Assembly: GCA_964434535.1 (NCBI GenBank)
Contig: CAYSWA010000051.1
Coordinates: 1 to 16,625 of the forward strand
Direction of reading: 5' to 3'
Source: SM23-32 sp964434535
GTDB taxonomy: Bacteria > Planctomycetota > Brocadiia > SM23-32
Length of the DNA: 16,625 nucleotides
How positions within the stretch are numbered: the stretch's first letter is position 1; each line of letters starts with the position of its first letter. Made by a program: the position numbers and the translations under genes. The notes under the pieces were generated by a model. It was not told the DNA's origin, ran no database searches, and was given only the letters and a program-made list of their open reading frames with translations. Positions 6,255 to 13,814 of this stretch are shown here, piece by piece.

Positions 6255-7687
6255 GACGCCAGGACCATCGCCAGCGTGAACGTGAGCTGCCCCGCCCGCA
6301 GGTCGGTGTCCTGGATCTTCACCGACGCGAACTCAGGCAGCGCCGCCAGTGCCGCCTCCAGGCTCTCCACGGAGCGGAAGGAGTCGGTGTAGCCCTTCAG
6401 GCGGACCGTTCGGGGCCCGATCGAGAGCTCCACGACCTTGACGCTCAGCCTCGGCGGTGTCGCCTCGCTTATGCGGTGCAGCACGCGGAGCGGCGACCAC
6501 GCCTCGCCGCCGACCGAGGCGAACGCATCGTATTCCGCCCGCAGCTCCCCCAGGTGGGCATTGAGCTGCGCCAGGGGCTGGCCGACATAGCGCACCGCCG
6601 GCAGCGTGCGGCGGAAGACCTCGCGCATCTCGGCTTCCACCCGGGCGTGTTCCGCGTCCAGCCGCCGCAGGCGGAGGAAGAGCCTCCCGGTCCAGGCCAA
6701 CGCGGCCAGGCAGAGCAGCACGACGAGCAGCGCGACCGCACGGCGCGTTGCCGCCGCGCGCACCTGCTCGAACTCCCCGGCCGCCACCAGGTCCAGCCCG
6801 CCCGGTGCCATCCCCAGCCCCCGCAGGGCGAGCCCGACGGCGACCGCGTATTCCGGGCCGACCGCCTCATCGCACTCCATGGCAGCGCACGGATCCAGCA
6901 CGCGCGTTGCGAAGCCCGCCCGGTCGGCGAGCAGCCCGGCCAGCTCCGCAAGCCGCTCCGGCTCCCCGGCCAGCCAGAGCTCAGCCCGTTCCGGACGCTC
7001 TGCGGTCGTCTCGCGCCAGCTCATCTCGACCTCGCGCCTCAGGAAGCGGGCGATCGGCTTTGTCCCCTCCGCTGCGATGACGGGCAGGGAGCGCGCCGTG
7101 AGCAGCCCCTCCCCGTCCGCCACGCCGAGCGTGGCGTGGCCGTCCCGCAGTTGGGCGAAGGCGTAGGGCTCGTCTGCCTGGGTGCCGCGCACGCGGGCCA
7201 CGGCTGCGTTCAGGGCGCATGGCTGCGCGTCGACGGTCTGGCAGCGCAGCCCGGCCGCCTGGAGGGCGGCGAGGAGCCCGTCGAGCGCGCCGCGCCGCGT
7301 CGCAGCGGCCAGTATCCGCTGTCCGCCGTCGGGCAGCTCTCGGGCCGCGCAGATGTCCACGACCGCCTCATCCATGTCCACGGCCAGGTCGTCCTCGAGC
7401 TCGAAGGCGAGGACGCGCCGTAGCTGCCGGGCGTCGGATAGATTCGTCTCGAAGGCATGGAACAGCACGGAGCCGGCGGGCATGGCCGCCACGGGCGGCG
7501 CGCGGCGCCCGAAGCCGGGCTCGTGGATGAGCGACTGGAGGGCCTGCGCCACCTCGTCGGCGCCGCCGCGAGGTGCGATGTCCTGCGTCTGGCAGCACTC
7601 CACCCGCACGCCCTGCCCCGCCCGCACGAGCTGGACGGCGCGGACCTGCCGCTTGCCGATGTCGATGCCGATCGCCCTGTTGGCCAT
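6248..7687 (-). CDS. gspL: T2SS cytoplasmic-membrane protein GspL (PilM-PilN-like fusion)
   Basis: A 479-residue protein with three parts: an actin-like cytosolic domain (about 5-300) that opens with GIDIGKRQVRAVQL, the phosphate-loop style start of PilM; one membrane helix (about 317-338); and a periplasmic part with a coiled coil (about 340-390) and a ferredoxin-like domain (about 397-477). GspL recruits the GspE ATPase through its cytosolic domain and pairs with GspM through its periplasmic one. The N-terminus resembles PilM more than enterobacterial GspL does, and the membrane/periplasmic half resembles PilN. ATG 7687 shares one base with the gspK stop (TGATG), with GGAG about 10 nt upstream; a GTG at 7690 is an alternative. 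Position between gspK and gspM supports the call. Confidence 0.9.
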   Translation of the reverse strand: MANRAIGIDIGKRQVRAVQLVRAGQGVRVECCQTQDIAPRGGADEVAQALQSLIHEPGFGRRAPPVAAMPAGSVLFHAFETNLSDARQLRRVLAFELEDDLAVDMDEAVVDICAARELPDGGQRILAAATRRGALDGLLAALQAAGLRCQTVDAQPCALNAAVARVRGTQADEPYAFAQLRDGHATLGVADGEGLLTARSLPVIAAEGTKPIARFLRREVEMSWRETTAERPERAELWLAGEPERLAELAGLLADRAGFATRVLDPCAAMECDEAVGPEYAVAVGLALRGLGMAPGGLDLVAAGEFEQVRAAATRRAVALLVVLLCLAALAWTGRLFLRLRRLDAEHARVEAEMREVFRRTLPAVRYVGQPLAQLNAHLGELRAEYDAFASVGGEAWSPLRVLHRISEATPPRLSVKVVELSIGPRTVRLKGYTDSFRSVESLEAALAALPEFASVKIQDTDLRAGQLTFTLAMVLASR

Positions 7688-8712
7688 CACCTGATCTCCG
7701 CTGCGGGACCGGGCGGGCTGAGTTCCTCGCGGTACATCTCGTTCATCGCTACTCCGTGCAGCACAACGCGCAGCACGCGGACCGACTGGCCGACCCGCCC
7801 CGTGGCCGTCACTCGATAATAGCGCCTGGCCGGAGCCGTTGTCACGGACCGTGCGAGGGGGCCGCTGACCGTCTCACCCATCCCCGGGACGCGGCGCAGG
7901 TCCTGCACGGCCTCGAACGGCTCCTCGGCCCGGGCTGAGATTATGGCGGCGGCCGTTGCGGCGTCCATGTCCTCCGAGAGGCAGCGCAGCACCATGGCCG
8001 GGGCGTGGTTGATGTCGATCATCCCGTTGCCGTAGATCGTCAGGTAAGGCGCGATGCCGTCACCTCCGGGGCGCCGCGCTCCGAAGACGTCGGGCCTCAC
8101 CCCGCGCACCAGCAGCAGCTCCTCCAGCACCTTCACCGGCCCGTTCCGGCAGCGGTACGGGGGCTTCAACTCCTCGTAATGGTCGCTCTCGGCGCCTTCG
8201 CCGTCGCGCTCGATGAAGTCCAGGTAGGTCACCTCGCGGTCGGCATCGGTCCAGTCGGCGATCGCCGGCACAATGCCGTATCCGATCAGCGCCTTGCTTG
8301 CGCGCCGCAGGTTGAGCAGGTCGATGAGCCGCAGCAGATGCTCGGCCCGGTGGCGCACGATCCCGCCGTCGGTGCCCACAAGCAGGTTCACGTTGATCAG
8401 GCCGTTCTCCTCGACCACCGTAACGGTGCATTCGCCCTCGCCGACGGGTATCGGCTCGCCGCCGCCGACCGCCTCCATCAGTGCTTCGTGGGTGCGGGGC
8501 GGCTCCTCGGCGCCGAGCACGGCCGCCGCCAGGGAGACCCCCGCCTCGGCGCAGTAGAGCGCCTGGCGGCTGCGCCGGAAGGTGTCGGCCGCCCGGAGCT
8601 CCAGCCGGGCCGTGAAGCTGAACTCCAGCAGCACAACGGCCAGCAGCGCGATGACAAGCAACGAGGCGACGAGGACGAACCCGCCCCGCCCCGGGTCCGT
8701 CTGGCCTCTCAT
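7687..8712 (-). CDS. gspK: T2SS minor pseudopilin GspK
   Basis: A 341-residue pseudopilin, the largest of the five as usual for GspK. Its prepilin leader is MRGQTDPGRGG, cut by prepilin peptidase before F12, followed by a hydrophobic helix FVLVASLLVIALL. The mature position 5 is Ala, not Glu; absence of Glu5 is the known hallmark of GspK, which caps the pseudopilus tip with GspI and GspJ. Further family marks are DWTDAD...GAESDHYEEL (about 165-190) and the later MIDINHAPAMVL and VPGMG segments of the helical domain. The ATG at 8712 has GGAGGG 6 nt upstream and overlaps the gspJ stop by 4 bp (ATGA). The in-frame extension to 8898 is Arg/Gly-rich non-protein-like sequence and is rejected. Confidence 0.93.
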   Translation of the reverse strand: MRGQTDPGRGGFVLVASLLVIALLAVVLLEFSFTARLELRAADTFRRSRQALYCAEAGVSLAAAVLGAEEPPRTHEALMEAVGGGEPIPVGEGECTVTVVEENGLINVNLLVGTDGGIVRHRAEHLLRLIDLLNLRRASKALIGYGIVPAIADWTDADREVTYLDFIERDGEGAESDHYEELKPPYRCRNGPVKVLEELLLVRGVRPDVFGARRPGGDGIAPYLTIYGNGMIDINHAPAMVLRCLSEDMDAATAAAIISARAEEPFEAVQDLRRVPGMGETVSGPLARSVTTAPARRYYRVTATGRVGQSVRVLRVVLHGVAMNEMYREELSPPGPAAEIR

Positions 8713-9428
8713 GGCGATCCCTCCGCCACAGCCCGCAGGGGTGCCCCCTCCTCCTCGTCTTGCCGTTCCCGCCAGCCGGTGTAGACAACGGTGCTGTAGG
8801 TCACGGCCGAGCGCGCACTCTCGCCCATCGCGACGGTCACGCGGACGGCGCGGGGGTAGTTCGGTTCCTCGCCCCCGCCCGCCCATCCGCCATGCCACTG
8901 CTCGCCGTCGAAGGCATCGAGCGTCAGTGCGTGCACGCCCCGGGCCACGACGTGCCAGGCAGCCGGCCTGCGGCGTTGGTCAGGGGTGTAGACGGCGGGC
9001 GCCTGCCGGCGGTAGAGAGTCCCGCCCTCGGCGTCGAGCCGGTAGGCGACCGCGTCGAGCCCGTAGGAAAGCTCGTGGGCTTCGGGGATGCCGCCGGCCG
9101 TGGTCAGCACGAGCGCATGGCCCGGTTCGCCCGCCAGCTCCTGCGCCAGGGAGAGGCGCTCTTCCCTCGGGAGCAACGGCCCCTCCTGCTCGCCGCTCGT
9201 CGACGGCCCTTCGTCTTCGTCGGGCGAGAGGTGGGCGCAACGCGCCTCGCGGGCGATCAGCGCGGCCAGCGCCCGGGCCTGCTGCTGGCGCGCCATGCGC
9301 TCCCGGCAGCGGCCCACCGATTCGTCCGTGGCGGCGTATGTGCCGTAGAGCATGCCGAAGATCGTCGCCGTCAGGGCCAGCGCGATGAGCACTTCGATCA
9401 ACGTGAAGCCGGCGTCAGATCGGTTCAT
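8709..9428 (-). CDS. gspJ: T2SS minor pseudopilin GspJ
   Basis: A 239-residue minor pseudopilin of the secretion pseudopilus tip. It has a short leader MNRSDAG, cleavage before F8, and a TLIEVLIALALTATIF helix with Glu at mature position 5 (E12). The body carries the GspJ-style start YGTYAATDESVGRCRERM and Arg-rich helix, then a beta-rich domain with the TPDQRRRPAAWHVVARGVHAL region. GspJ partners with GspI and GspK. ATG 9428 is chosen because the leader then has the normal length and GAGG lies upstream; the alternative at 9455 adds nine unlikely residues. The gene overlaps gspI by 14 bp and gspK by 4 bp, so the tip subunits are translationally coupled. Confidence 0.9.
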   Translation of the reverse strand: MNRSDAGFTLIEVLIALALTATIFGMLYGTYAATDESVGRCRERMARQQQARALAALIAREARCAHLSPDEDEGPSTSGEQEGPLLPREERLSLAQELAGEPGHALVLTTAGGIPEAHELSYGLDAVAYRLDAEGGTLYRRQAPAVYTPDQRRRPAAWHVVARGVHALTLDAFDGEQWHGGWAGGGEEPNYPRAVRVTVAMGESARSAVTYSTVVYTGWRERQDEEEGAPLRAVAEGSP

Positions 9429-9843
9429 CTCCGCCTCGCTCCCGTCGGGCCACATAGGTGCTCAGCGCCACCCGGCGCTCGCCCCGGCCGTCCCGCCACG
9501 TCACCTCCACCTGGACGCTGCGCAGCTCCGCCCCGGCCGGGGCCTCCTGCGGCAGGCCGCCCGGCTCCGGCGATGCCACGGTAACCGTCCAGCGCATCGG
9601 CGCCCCCTCGCCCGGTTCGGTGCCTTCCTCGAGGCCGGGCTCGGGGTATCCGGCGGCCAGGCGTTCGGCGAGGCGGGTCTCGGCCAGCAGCGTGGCGCGC
9701 GTGAGCTGGCCGGCGCGCTCGGAGAGCATGATGCTGACGATCTGGCAGTGCAGTAGAGCCACCAGGGCGATGCCGAGGACCGCAAGGGCGATCAGGACCT
9801 CCAGGAGCGTGAAGCCGGCCCTTGCCCGCCTTCTATCGCTCAT
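9415..9843 (-). CDS. gspI: T2SS minor pseudopilin GspI
   Basis: A 142-residue minor pseudopilin with leader MSDRRRARAG, cleavage before F11, and the helix TLLEVLIALAVLGIALVAL carrying Glu5 (E15). The segment SERAGQLTRATLLAETRLAER is typical of GspI after the helix, followed by a short beta domain (MRWTVTV, SVQVEVTW). It would join GspJ and GspK in the tip that starts pseudopilus assembly. ATG 9843 has GGAGG (9857-9853) 9 nt upstream and lies 11 bp inside gspH. Identity is based on helix motif, size and place in the H-I-J-K order. Confidence 0.9.
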   Translation of the reverse strand: MSDRRRARAGFTLLEVLIALAVLGIALVALLHCQIVSIMLSERAGQLTRATLLAETRLAERLAAGYPEPGLEEGTEPGEGAPMRWTVTVASPEPGGLPQEAPAGAELRSVQVEVTWRDGRGERRVALSTYVARRERGGDEPI

Positions 9844-10366
9844 TCGGGAATTCCTCCCGTGCCAGGTCCACATGGCCGTCGTAGGTCTCGGCCGCCCCGG
9901 TTAGCGGCCGGATCACGACGGCGGCCTCCCGCTCGCCCGCGCCGCTCAGATGTATTACCGCGCGGTCGGCCCAGCCCTCGGGGCTGAAGCGCACGGCGGC
10001 GACGCCGCGCTCAACCGGCCGGGCGTCGAGGACGAGGACGCGGGCGAACGCGACGCCCTCCGGCAGGCGGAACCTGAGCGCCGCCTCGGAGCGTTGCGGC
10101 ACGTCGTCCCGATCCGCCGGGGCGGCGGCCACCCAGCAGTCGCCTGCGCCCAGGTCCAGGGCGAGGACGTGGGGGCGGGCCGTCGCGACCGCCCGGCTGC
10201 GGGCATGGTTGGCGCAGGCAGCCAGTTTGTTCGCGGCGGAGGCGACGTTCGCCCGGCGCAGCGCCACGTCGTCGAGCCGGGGCAGCGCCACCACGGCGGC
10301 GAGCCCGAGCAGGGCCAGCACGACGGCCAGCTCGATCAACGTGAAGCCTCGGCGCCCTTGAGCCAT
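9833..10366 (-). CDS. gspH: T2SS minor pseudopilin GspH
   Basis: A 177-residue minor pseudopilin that sits between the GspG shaft and the I/J/K tip. The leader is MAQGRRG, cut before F8; the helix TLIELAVVLALLGLAAVVALPRL carries Glu5 (E12). The following NVASAANKLAACANHARSRAVAT stretch is the amphipathic half of the helix, and the rest is a beta-rich GspH/FimT-like domain. ATG 10366 is used; GTG 10369 one codon upstream is possible. The Shine-Dalgarno is weak (GAG-type), so expression may depend on coupling to gspG, whose stop lies 10 bp upstream. It overlaps gspI by 11 bp. Confidence 0.88.
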   Translation of the reverse strand: MAQGRRGFTLIELAVVLALLGLAAVVALPRLDDVALRRANVASAANKLAACANHARSRAVATARPHVLALDLGAGDCWVAAAPADRDDVPQRSEAALRFRLPEGVAFARVLVLDARPVERGVAAVRFSPEGWADRAVIHLSGAGEREAAVVIRPLTGAAETYDGHVDLAREEFPNER

Positions 10367-10376
10367 CACTCGCGCT

Positions 10377-10829
10377 CTACTCCAGGTTCCAGCTCTCGAT
10401 GTCGGCGTCGAAGCCCGTGCCGCCCGGCTCGCCGTCCTTGCCGTAGCTGATGATGTCGTAGTCGGTATTGTGCTGACCGGGGTGAATGTAGACGTAAGGA
10501 TTGCCCCAGGGGTCGGCCGGCAGCTTGCCGCGCTCCAGGTAGCCGCCCTGGTGCCAGCCTTCCACGCCGGGGTCGCGCACGAGCGCCTCCAGCCCTTCGG
10601 AGGTGGTGGGGAATCGGCCGGTGTCGGTCTTGAACAGGGCCAGGGCGGCCTCGAAGTTGCGGATCTGGACCTTCGCCTTCATCTGGCGCGCCTCCTGGGG
10701 GCGATCCAGGAAGCGGGGCATGATGATGGTGGCGAGGATGCCGAGGATCACGATCACCACCATGAGCTCGATGATGGTGAAGCCGGCCCTCAGGCCGCGC
10801 GAGGCCGCGGGGGCGCGCCGATGGTTCAT
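10377..10829 (-). CDS. gspG: T2SS major pseudopilin GspG
   Basis: A 150-residue major pseudopilin, the main subunit of the piston-like pseudopilus. The leader MNHRRAPAASRGLRAG is cut before F17, and the helix TIIELMVVIVILGILATIIMPRF carries Glu5 (E21). The body shows the conserved FKTDTGRFPTTSEGLEAL and PADPWGNPYVY motifs, and the C-terminal DADIESWNLE tail (141-150) is diagnostic for GspG, whose acidic C-terminal loop binds calcium in characterised homologues. The leader is somewhat long (16 residues) but usual for GC-rich species. ATG 10829 has AGGAG 7 nt upstream; the in-frame start at 10853 lies inside gspF and is rejected. The Shine-Dalgarno overlaps the gspF stop, coupling the two. Confidence 0.96.
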   Translation of the reverse strand: MNHRRAPAASRGLRAGFTIIELMVVIVILGILATIIMPRFLDRPQEARQMKAKVQIRNFEAALALFKTDTGRFPTTSEGLEALVRDPGVEGWHQGGYLERGKLPADPWGNPYVYIHPGQHNTDYDIISYGKDGEPGGTGFDADIESWNLE

Positions 10830-10836
10830 TGCCGCT

Positions 10837-10841
10837 CTCCT
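10837..10841 (-). promoter_or_regulatory. Strong ribosome binding site of gspG overlapping the gspF stop
   Basis: AGGAG on the minus strand, 7 nt before the gspG ATG at 10829. Its first bases are part of the gspF TAG stop (10842-10840). It is the strongest Shine-Dalgarno inside the operon, as expected for the pseudopilin needed in most copies. Confidence 0.6.
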
Positions 10842-12063
10842 ATGTGATGGCACGGTTGATCTCGAAGATGGGCAGAAGGATGGCCAGCACGATGAACCCG
10901 ACGATCGCCCCGAGCAGGAGGATGAGCAGGGGCTCCAGCAGCGAGGTCATCGCGTTGACGCGGGCTTCGGTCTCGGTGTCGTAGGCGTCGGCGACGTGGA
11001 TGAGCCCCTCGGCGACGCTGCCGCTCGCCTCGCCGGCGGCGATCATGTGCAGCACGATCGGCGGGAAGACGCCGCTGCGGCGCAGCGAGCCGGCGATGCT
11101 ATCGCCGTGACGGACGGCCTCGCGCGTATCGTCCAGCGCCCGGCGGATGACGGCGTTGCCGACGACCCGCTTGACGATGTTCAGCGCCTCCAGGATGGCC
11201 ACGTTGCTCATCAGCAGCACGCCGAGCGTGCGGGCGAAGTGCGAGACGGAGCTCTTGAGCACGAGATCGCCCAAGAGCGGGATGCGCAGCTTAAGCCGGT
11301 CCCAGGCCAGCCGTCCGCCCGGCGTGCGCACGTAGAGCCGCAGGGCGACGACGCCGGCGGCCAGCCCGCCCAGAAGGACCACGGCGTTGCCGCGCACGAA
11401 CTCGCTGATCGAGATCAGCGCGACCGTCGGCCCGGGCAGCGTGCGGTTCATCTCCTCGAACAGGCGCGTGATGCTCGGCACCACGAACGCGAGCAGGAAG
11501 GCCACCACCCCGATACCGACCACGCTCATCAGCACGGGATAGGCCAGCGCGCTACGCACGCGGTGCATAAGGCTGACCCGCCGCTCGGTCATCTCGGCCA
11601 GCCGTGTCAGCACGTCCGTCAGGGCGCCCGCCGCCTCGCCCGCCTCGACCATGTTGACGTAGAGCTCGGGGAAGACGCGCGGGTGCTCCTGCATGGCGGC
11701 GGCGAGGGTGGCGCCCTCGTTGACGCGGTCGCGCACGCGGGCGAGCACCTTGCCCATCGGCTCGTCGGCGAACTGCTCGGCCAGCGCCGTCAGCGCCGGC
11801 ACCAGCGGCATCCCGGCCCGCAGCAGCGTGGCGAGCTGGCGGCAGGCCACGGCGAGGTCCCGCTGGCCGATGCCCCGCAGCCGGATCGTGCGCGCCTCCA
11901 GCGCGTCGGGGCGCGCGCGCCCCGCCCTCCCCTCCCGCAGCTCCAGCACGTGCACGTTGGCGGCGCGCAGCTTGCGCCGGGCCTCGGCCGGGGTGTCGGC
12001 GTCGACGCTGCCGCGGCGCTCGCCGCCGCAGAGGGTCAGCGCTCTGTACTCGAAGATCGGCAC
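10840..12063 (-). CDS. gspF: T2SS inner-membrane platform protein GspF
   Basis: A 407-residue polytopic protein with the typical GspF/PilC plan: a short N-terminal domain (MPIFEYRAL...), then two homologous T2SF cytosolic domains (about 70-170 and 273-375), each with a GEA(A/S)G motif (142-146 and 344-348), and membrane helices at about 174-196, 223-243 and 378-400. GspF is the assembly platform that binds GspE and feeds pseudopilins into the fibre. Length is standard. The start is GTG 12063, giving the family's normal N-terminus P-x-F-x-Y; it lies 6 bp after the gspE stop, with only a weak AGG upstream. Confidence 0.95.
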   Translation of the reverse strand: MPIFEYRALTLCGGERRGSVDADTPAEARRKLRAANVHVLELREGRAGRARPDALEARTIRLRGIGQRDLAVACRQLATLLRAGMPLVPALTALAEQFADEPMGKVLARVRDRVNEGATLAAAMQEHPRVFPELYVNMVEAGEAAGALTDVLTRLAEMTERRVSLMHRVRSALAYPVLMSVVGIGVVAFLLAFVVPSITRLFEEMNRTLPGPTVALISISEFVRGNAVVLLGGLAAGVVALRLYVRTPGGRLAWDRLKLRIPLLGDLVLKSSVSHFARTLGVLLMSNVAILEALNIVKRVVGNAVIRRALDDTREAVRHGDSIAGSLRRSGVFPPIVLHMIAAGEASGSVAEGLIHVADAYDTETEARVNAMTSLLEPLLILLLGAIVGFIVLAILLPIFEINRAIT

Positions 12064-12069
12064 GGGCGC

Positions 12070-13779
12070 CTATTCCACGTACTGGACCACGTCGTCCTGG
12101 GTGACACGAAGCACTTCCTCGACCGTCGTCCTGCCCGAGAGGATCTTGCGCGCCCCGTCGTCCCGCAGCGTGTGCATGCCGCTGGCGACGGCCCGCTGCT
12201 TGATCAGGTTCGCTCCGACCCGCTGGGTGATCAGCTCGCGGATCTCATCGTCCACCAGCATCAGCTCGAAGACGCCGCTGCGACCGTGGTAGCCGGTCTC
12301 CAGGCAGTAGGAGCAGCCGGCTCCCCGGTAGACCTCGGCGTCCGAGCCCTCCACCCCGAGGATGGCCAGCTCGCCGGGCGTCGGCTGGTGCGGCGCCTTG
12401 CACTCCGGGCAGATCATGCGCACCAGGCGCTGGGCCATGATGGCGATGACCGAGGAGGAGACCAGGTACGGCTCGATGCCCATGTCCAGCAGGCGGGTGA
12501 CGGCGCTGGCCGAGTCGTTGGTGTGCAGTGTGCTGAAGACCAGGTGGCCGGTCAGCGCGGCGCGGATGGCGATCTCGGCCGTCTCCAGGTCACGGATCTC
12601 GCCCACCATGATCACGTCCGGGTCCTGGCGCAGGATGTTGCGCAGGCTGTTGGCGAAGGTCAGGTTGATCCGCGGCCGCACCTCCATCTGGCCCACGCCG
12701 GGGAGCTGGTACTCGATCGGGTCCTCGACGGTCAGGATGTTGCGGTCCTCGGTGTTGATCTGGCTCAGCGCCGCGTACAGGGTCGTCGTCTTCCCGCTGC
12801 CGGTCGGCCCCGTGAGCAGCACGATGCCGTGCGACATGTGGATGAGGGGTCGGAACTGGCGCTCGGTGTCCGGCGCGAAACCCAGCTCGTCCAGCCCGAA
12901 GCGCCCCTGCCCCTTGTCCAGCAGGCGCAGCACCACCCGCTCGCCGCCCGAGGTGGGGATGGTGGAGACGCGGATGTCGACCTCGGTCTCGCCAATCCGG
13001 ATGCGGCTTCGCCCGTCCTGGGGCAGCCGTCGCTCGGCGATGTCCAGGTTCGCCATCACCTTCAGGCGCGAGATCAGCGCCGCCGCGAACTGGTGCGGCG
13101 GGGTGAAGCGGTCGTGCAGCACGCCGTCGATGCGGAAGCGGACCTTCACCTCGTCCTCGTAGGGCTCCACGTGCACGTCGCTGGCCCGGCTGCGCACGGC
13201 CTGGAACAGGATGGTGTTGACCAGCTTGACGATCGGCGCCCGCTGCGCCAGGTCCATCAGGTCTTCGGTGCGGGAAGCCGTGGCCATGCGCAGCATGTCC
13301 GCGTCTTCGTCGAGCTCCTCCAGCGCTTCCGAGGCCGACTCGCCCTGGTAGTAGCAGTGGCTGAGGGCTTCCTCCACGGCGGCCGGCGGGCAGACCACGC
13401 GGCGGCAAGGGCGCCCCAGCACGTTGGCCACGGCGTCGAACGCCTTCCCGTCCAGCGGGTCGGCCATGGCCACCAGGACGGCGCCCTCGCCGTCGAGCAT
13501 CGGCACGAGCCGGTGCTTGAGCAGGAACTCCAGCGGGAGGTCGGCGACCAGATCGCGCCCGAGCCGCTCCTGCGGCAGATGCTCCAGGAACTCCAGGTCC
13601 CACTGCTCGGCCAGGGCGCGCAGGACGTCCTGGCGCGAGATCGCTCCCCGCTGGCAGAGCAGCTCGCCGATGCGTCGGTGGACGGGGGCTCCCCGCTGCG
13701 CCGCCAGGGCCTCCTCCAGCTCCTCCGCACGCAGACCGGTGCGCCGCAGCAGTATCTGGCCTATCGGTTCGACCGCCAT
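12070..13779 (-). CDS. gspE: T2SS assembly ATPase GspE
   Basis: A 569-residue cytosolic secretion ATPase. The N-terminal MshEN/GspE-N region (about 1-140) is followed by a linker and the catalytic core. Walker A is GPTGSGKT (324-331), the Asp box is ILTVEDPIEYQ (348-358), Walker B is VIMVGEIRD (389-397), and the His box is GHLVFSTLHTND (411-422). Four cysteines, C457/C460 and C489/C492, form the CxxC...CxxC zinc site of GspE, with 28 residues between the pairs. The hexamer powers pseudopilus growth and docks on GspL and GspF. All catalytic motifs are intact. ATG 13779 is favoured; a TTG at 13791 would add four residues, and neither has a strong Shine-Dalgarno. It lies 35 bp after gspD. Confidence 0.96.
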   Translation of the reverse strand: MAVEPIGQILLRRTGLRAEELEEALAAQRGAPVHRRIGELLCQRGAISRQDVLRALAEQWDLEFLEHLPQERLGRDLVADLPLEFLLKHRLVPMLDGEGAVLVAMADPLDGKAFDAVANVLGRPCRRVVCPPAAVEEALSHCYYQGESASEALEELDEDADMLRMATASRTEDLMDLAQRAPIVKLVNTILFQAVRSRASDVHVEPYEDEVKVRFRIDGVLHDRFTPPHQFAAALISRLKVMANLDIAERRLPQDGRSRIRIGETEVDIRVSTIPTSGGERVVLRLLDKGQGRFGLDELGFAPDTERQFRPLIHMSHGIVLLTGPTGSGKTTTLYAALSQINTEDRNILTVEDPIEYQLPGVGQMEVRPRINLTFANSLRNILRQDPDVIMVGEIRDLETAEIAIRAALTGHLVFSTLHTNDSASAVTRLLDMGIEPYLVSSSVIAIMAQRLVRMICPECKAPHQPTPGELAILGVEGSDAEVYRGAGCSYCLETGYHGRSGVFELMLVDDEIRELITQRVGANLIKQRAVASGMHTLRDDGARKILSGRTTVEEVLRVTQDDVVQYVE

Positions 13780-13814
13780 CCGGTTGTCCAAAGGCTAATG
13801 CCTTGCGTGCCGCT

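Noticed and set aside
8713..8898. N-terminal extension of gspK by 62 residues
   Set aside because: It would bury the prepilin leader and lies wholly within gspJ; the leader starts at 8712 with a good ribosome binding site.
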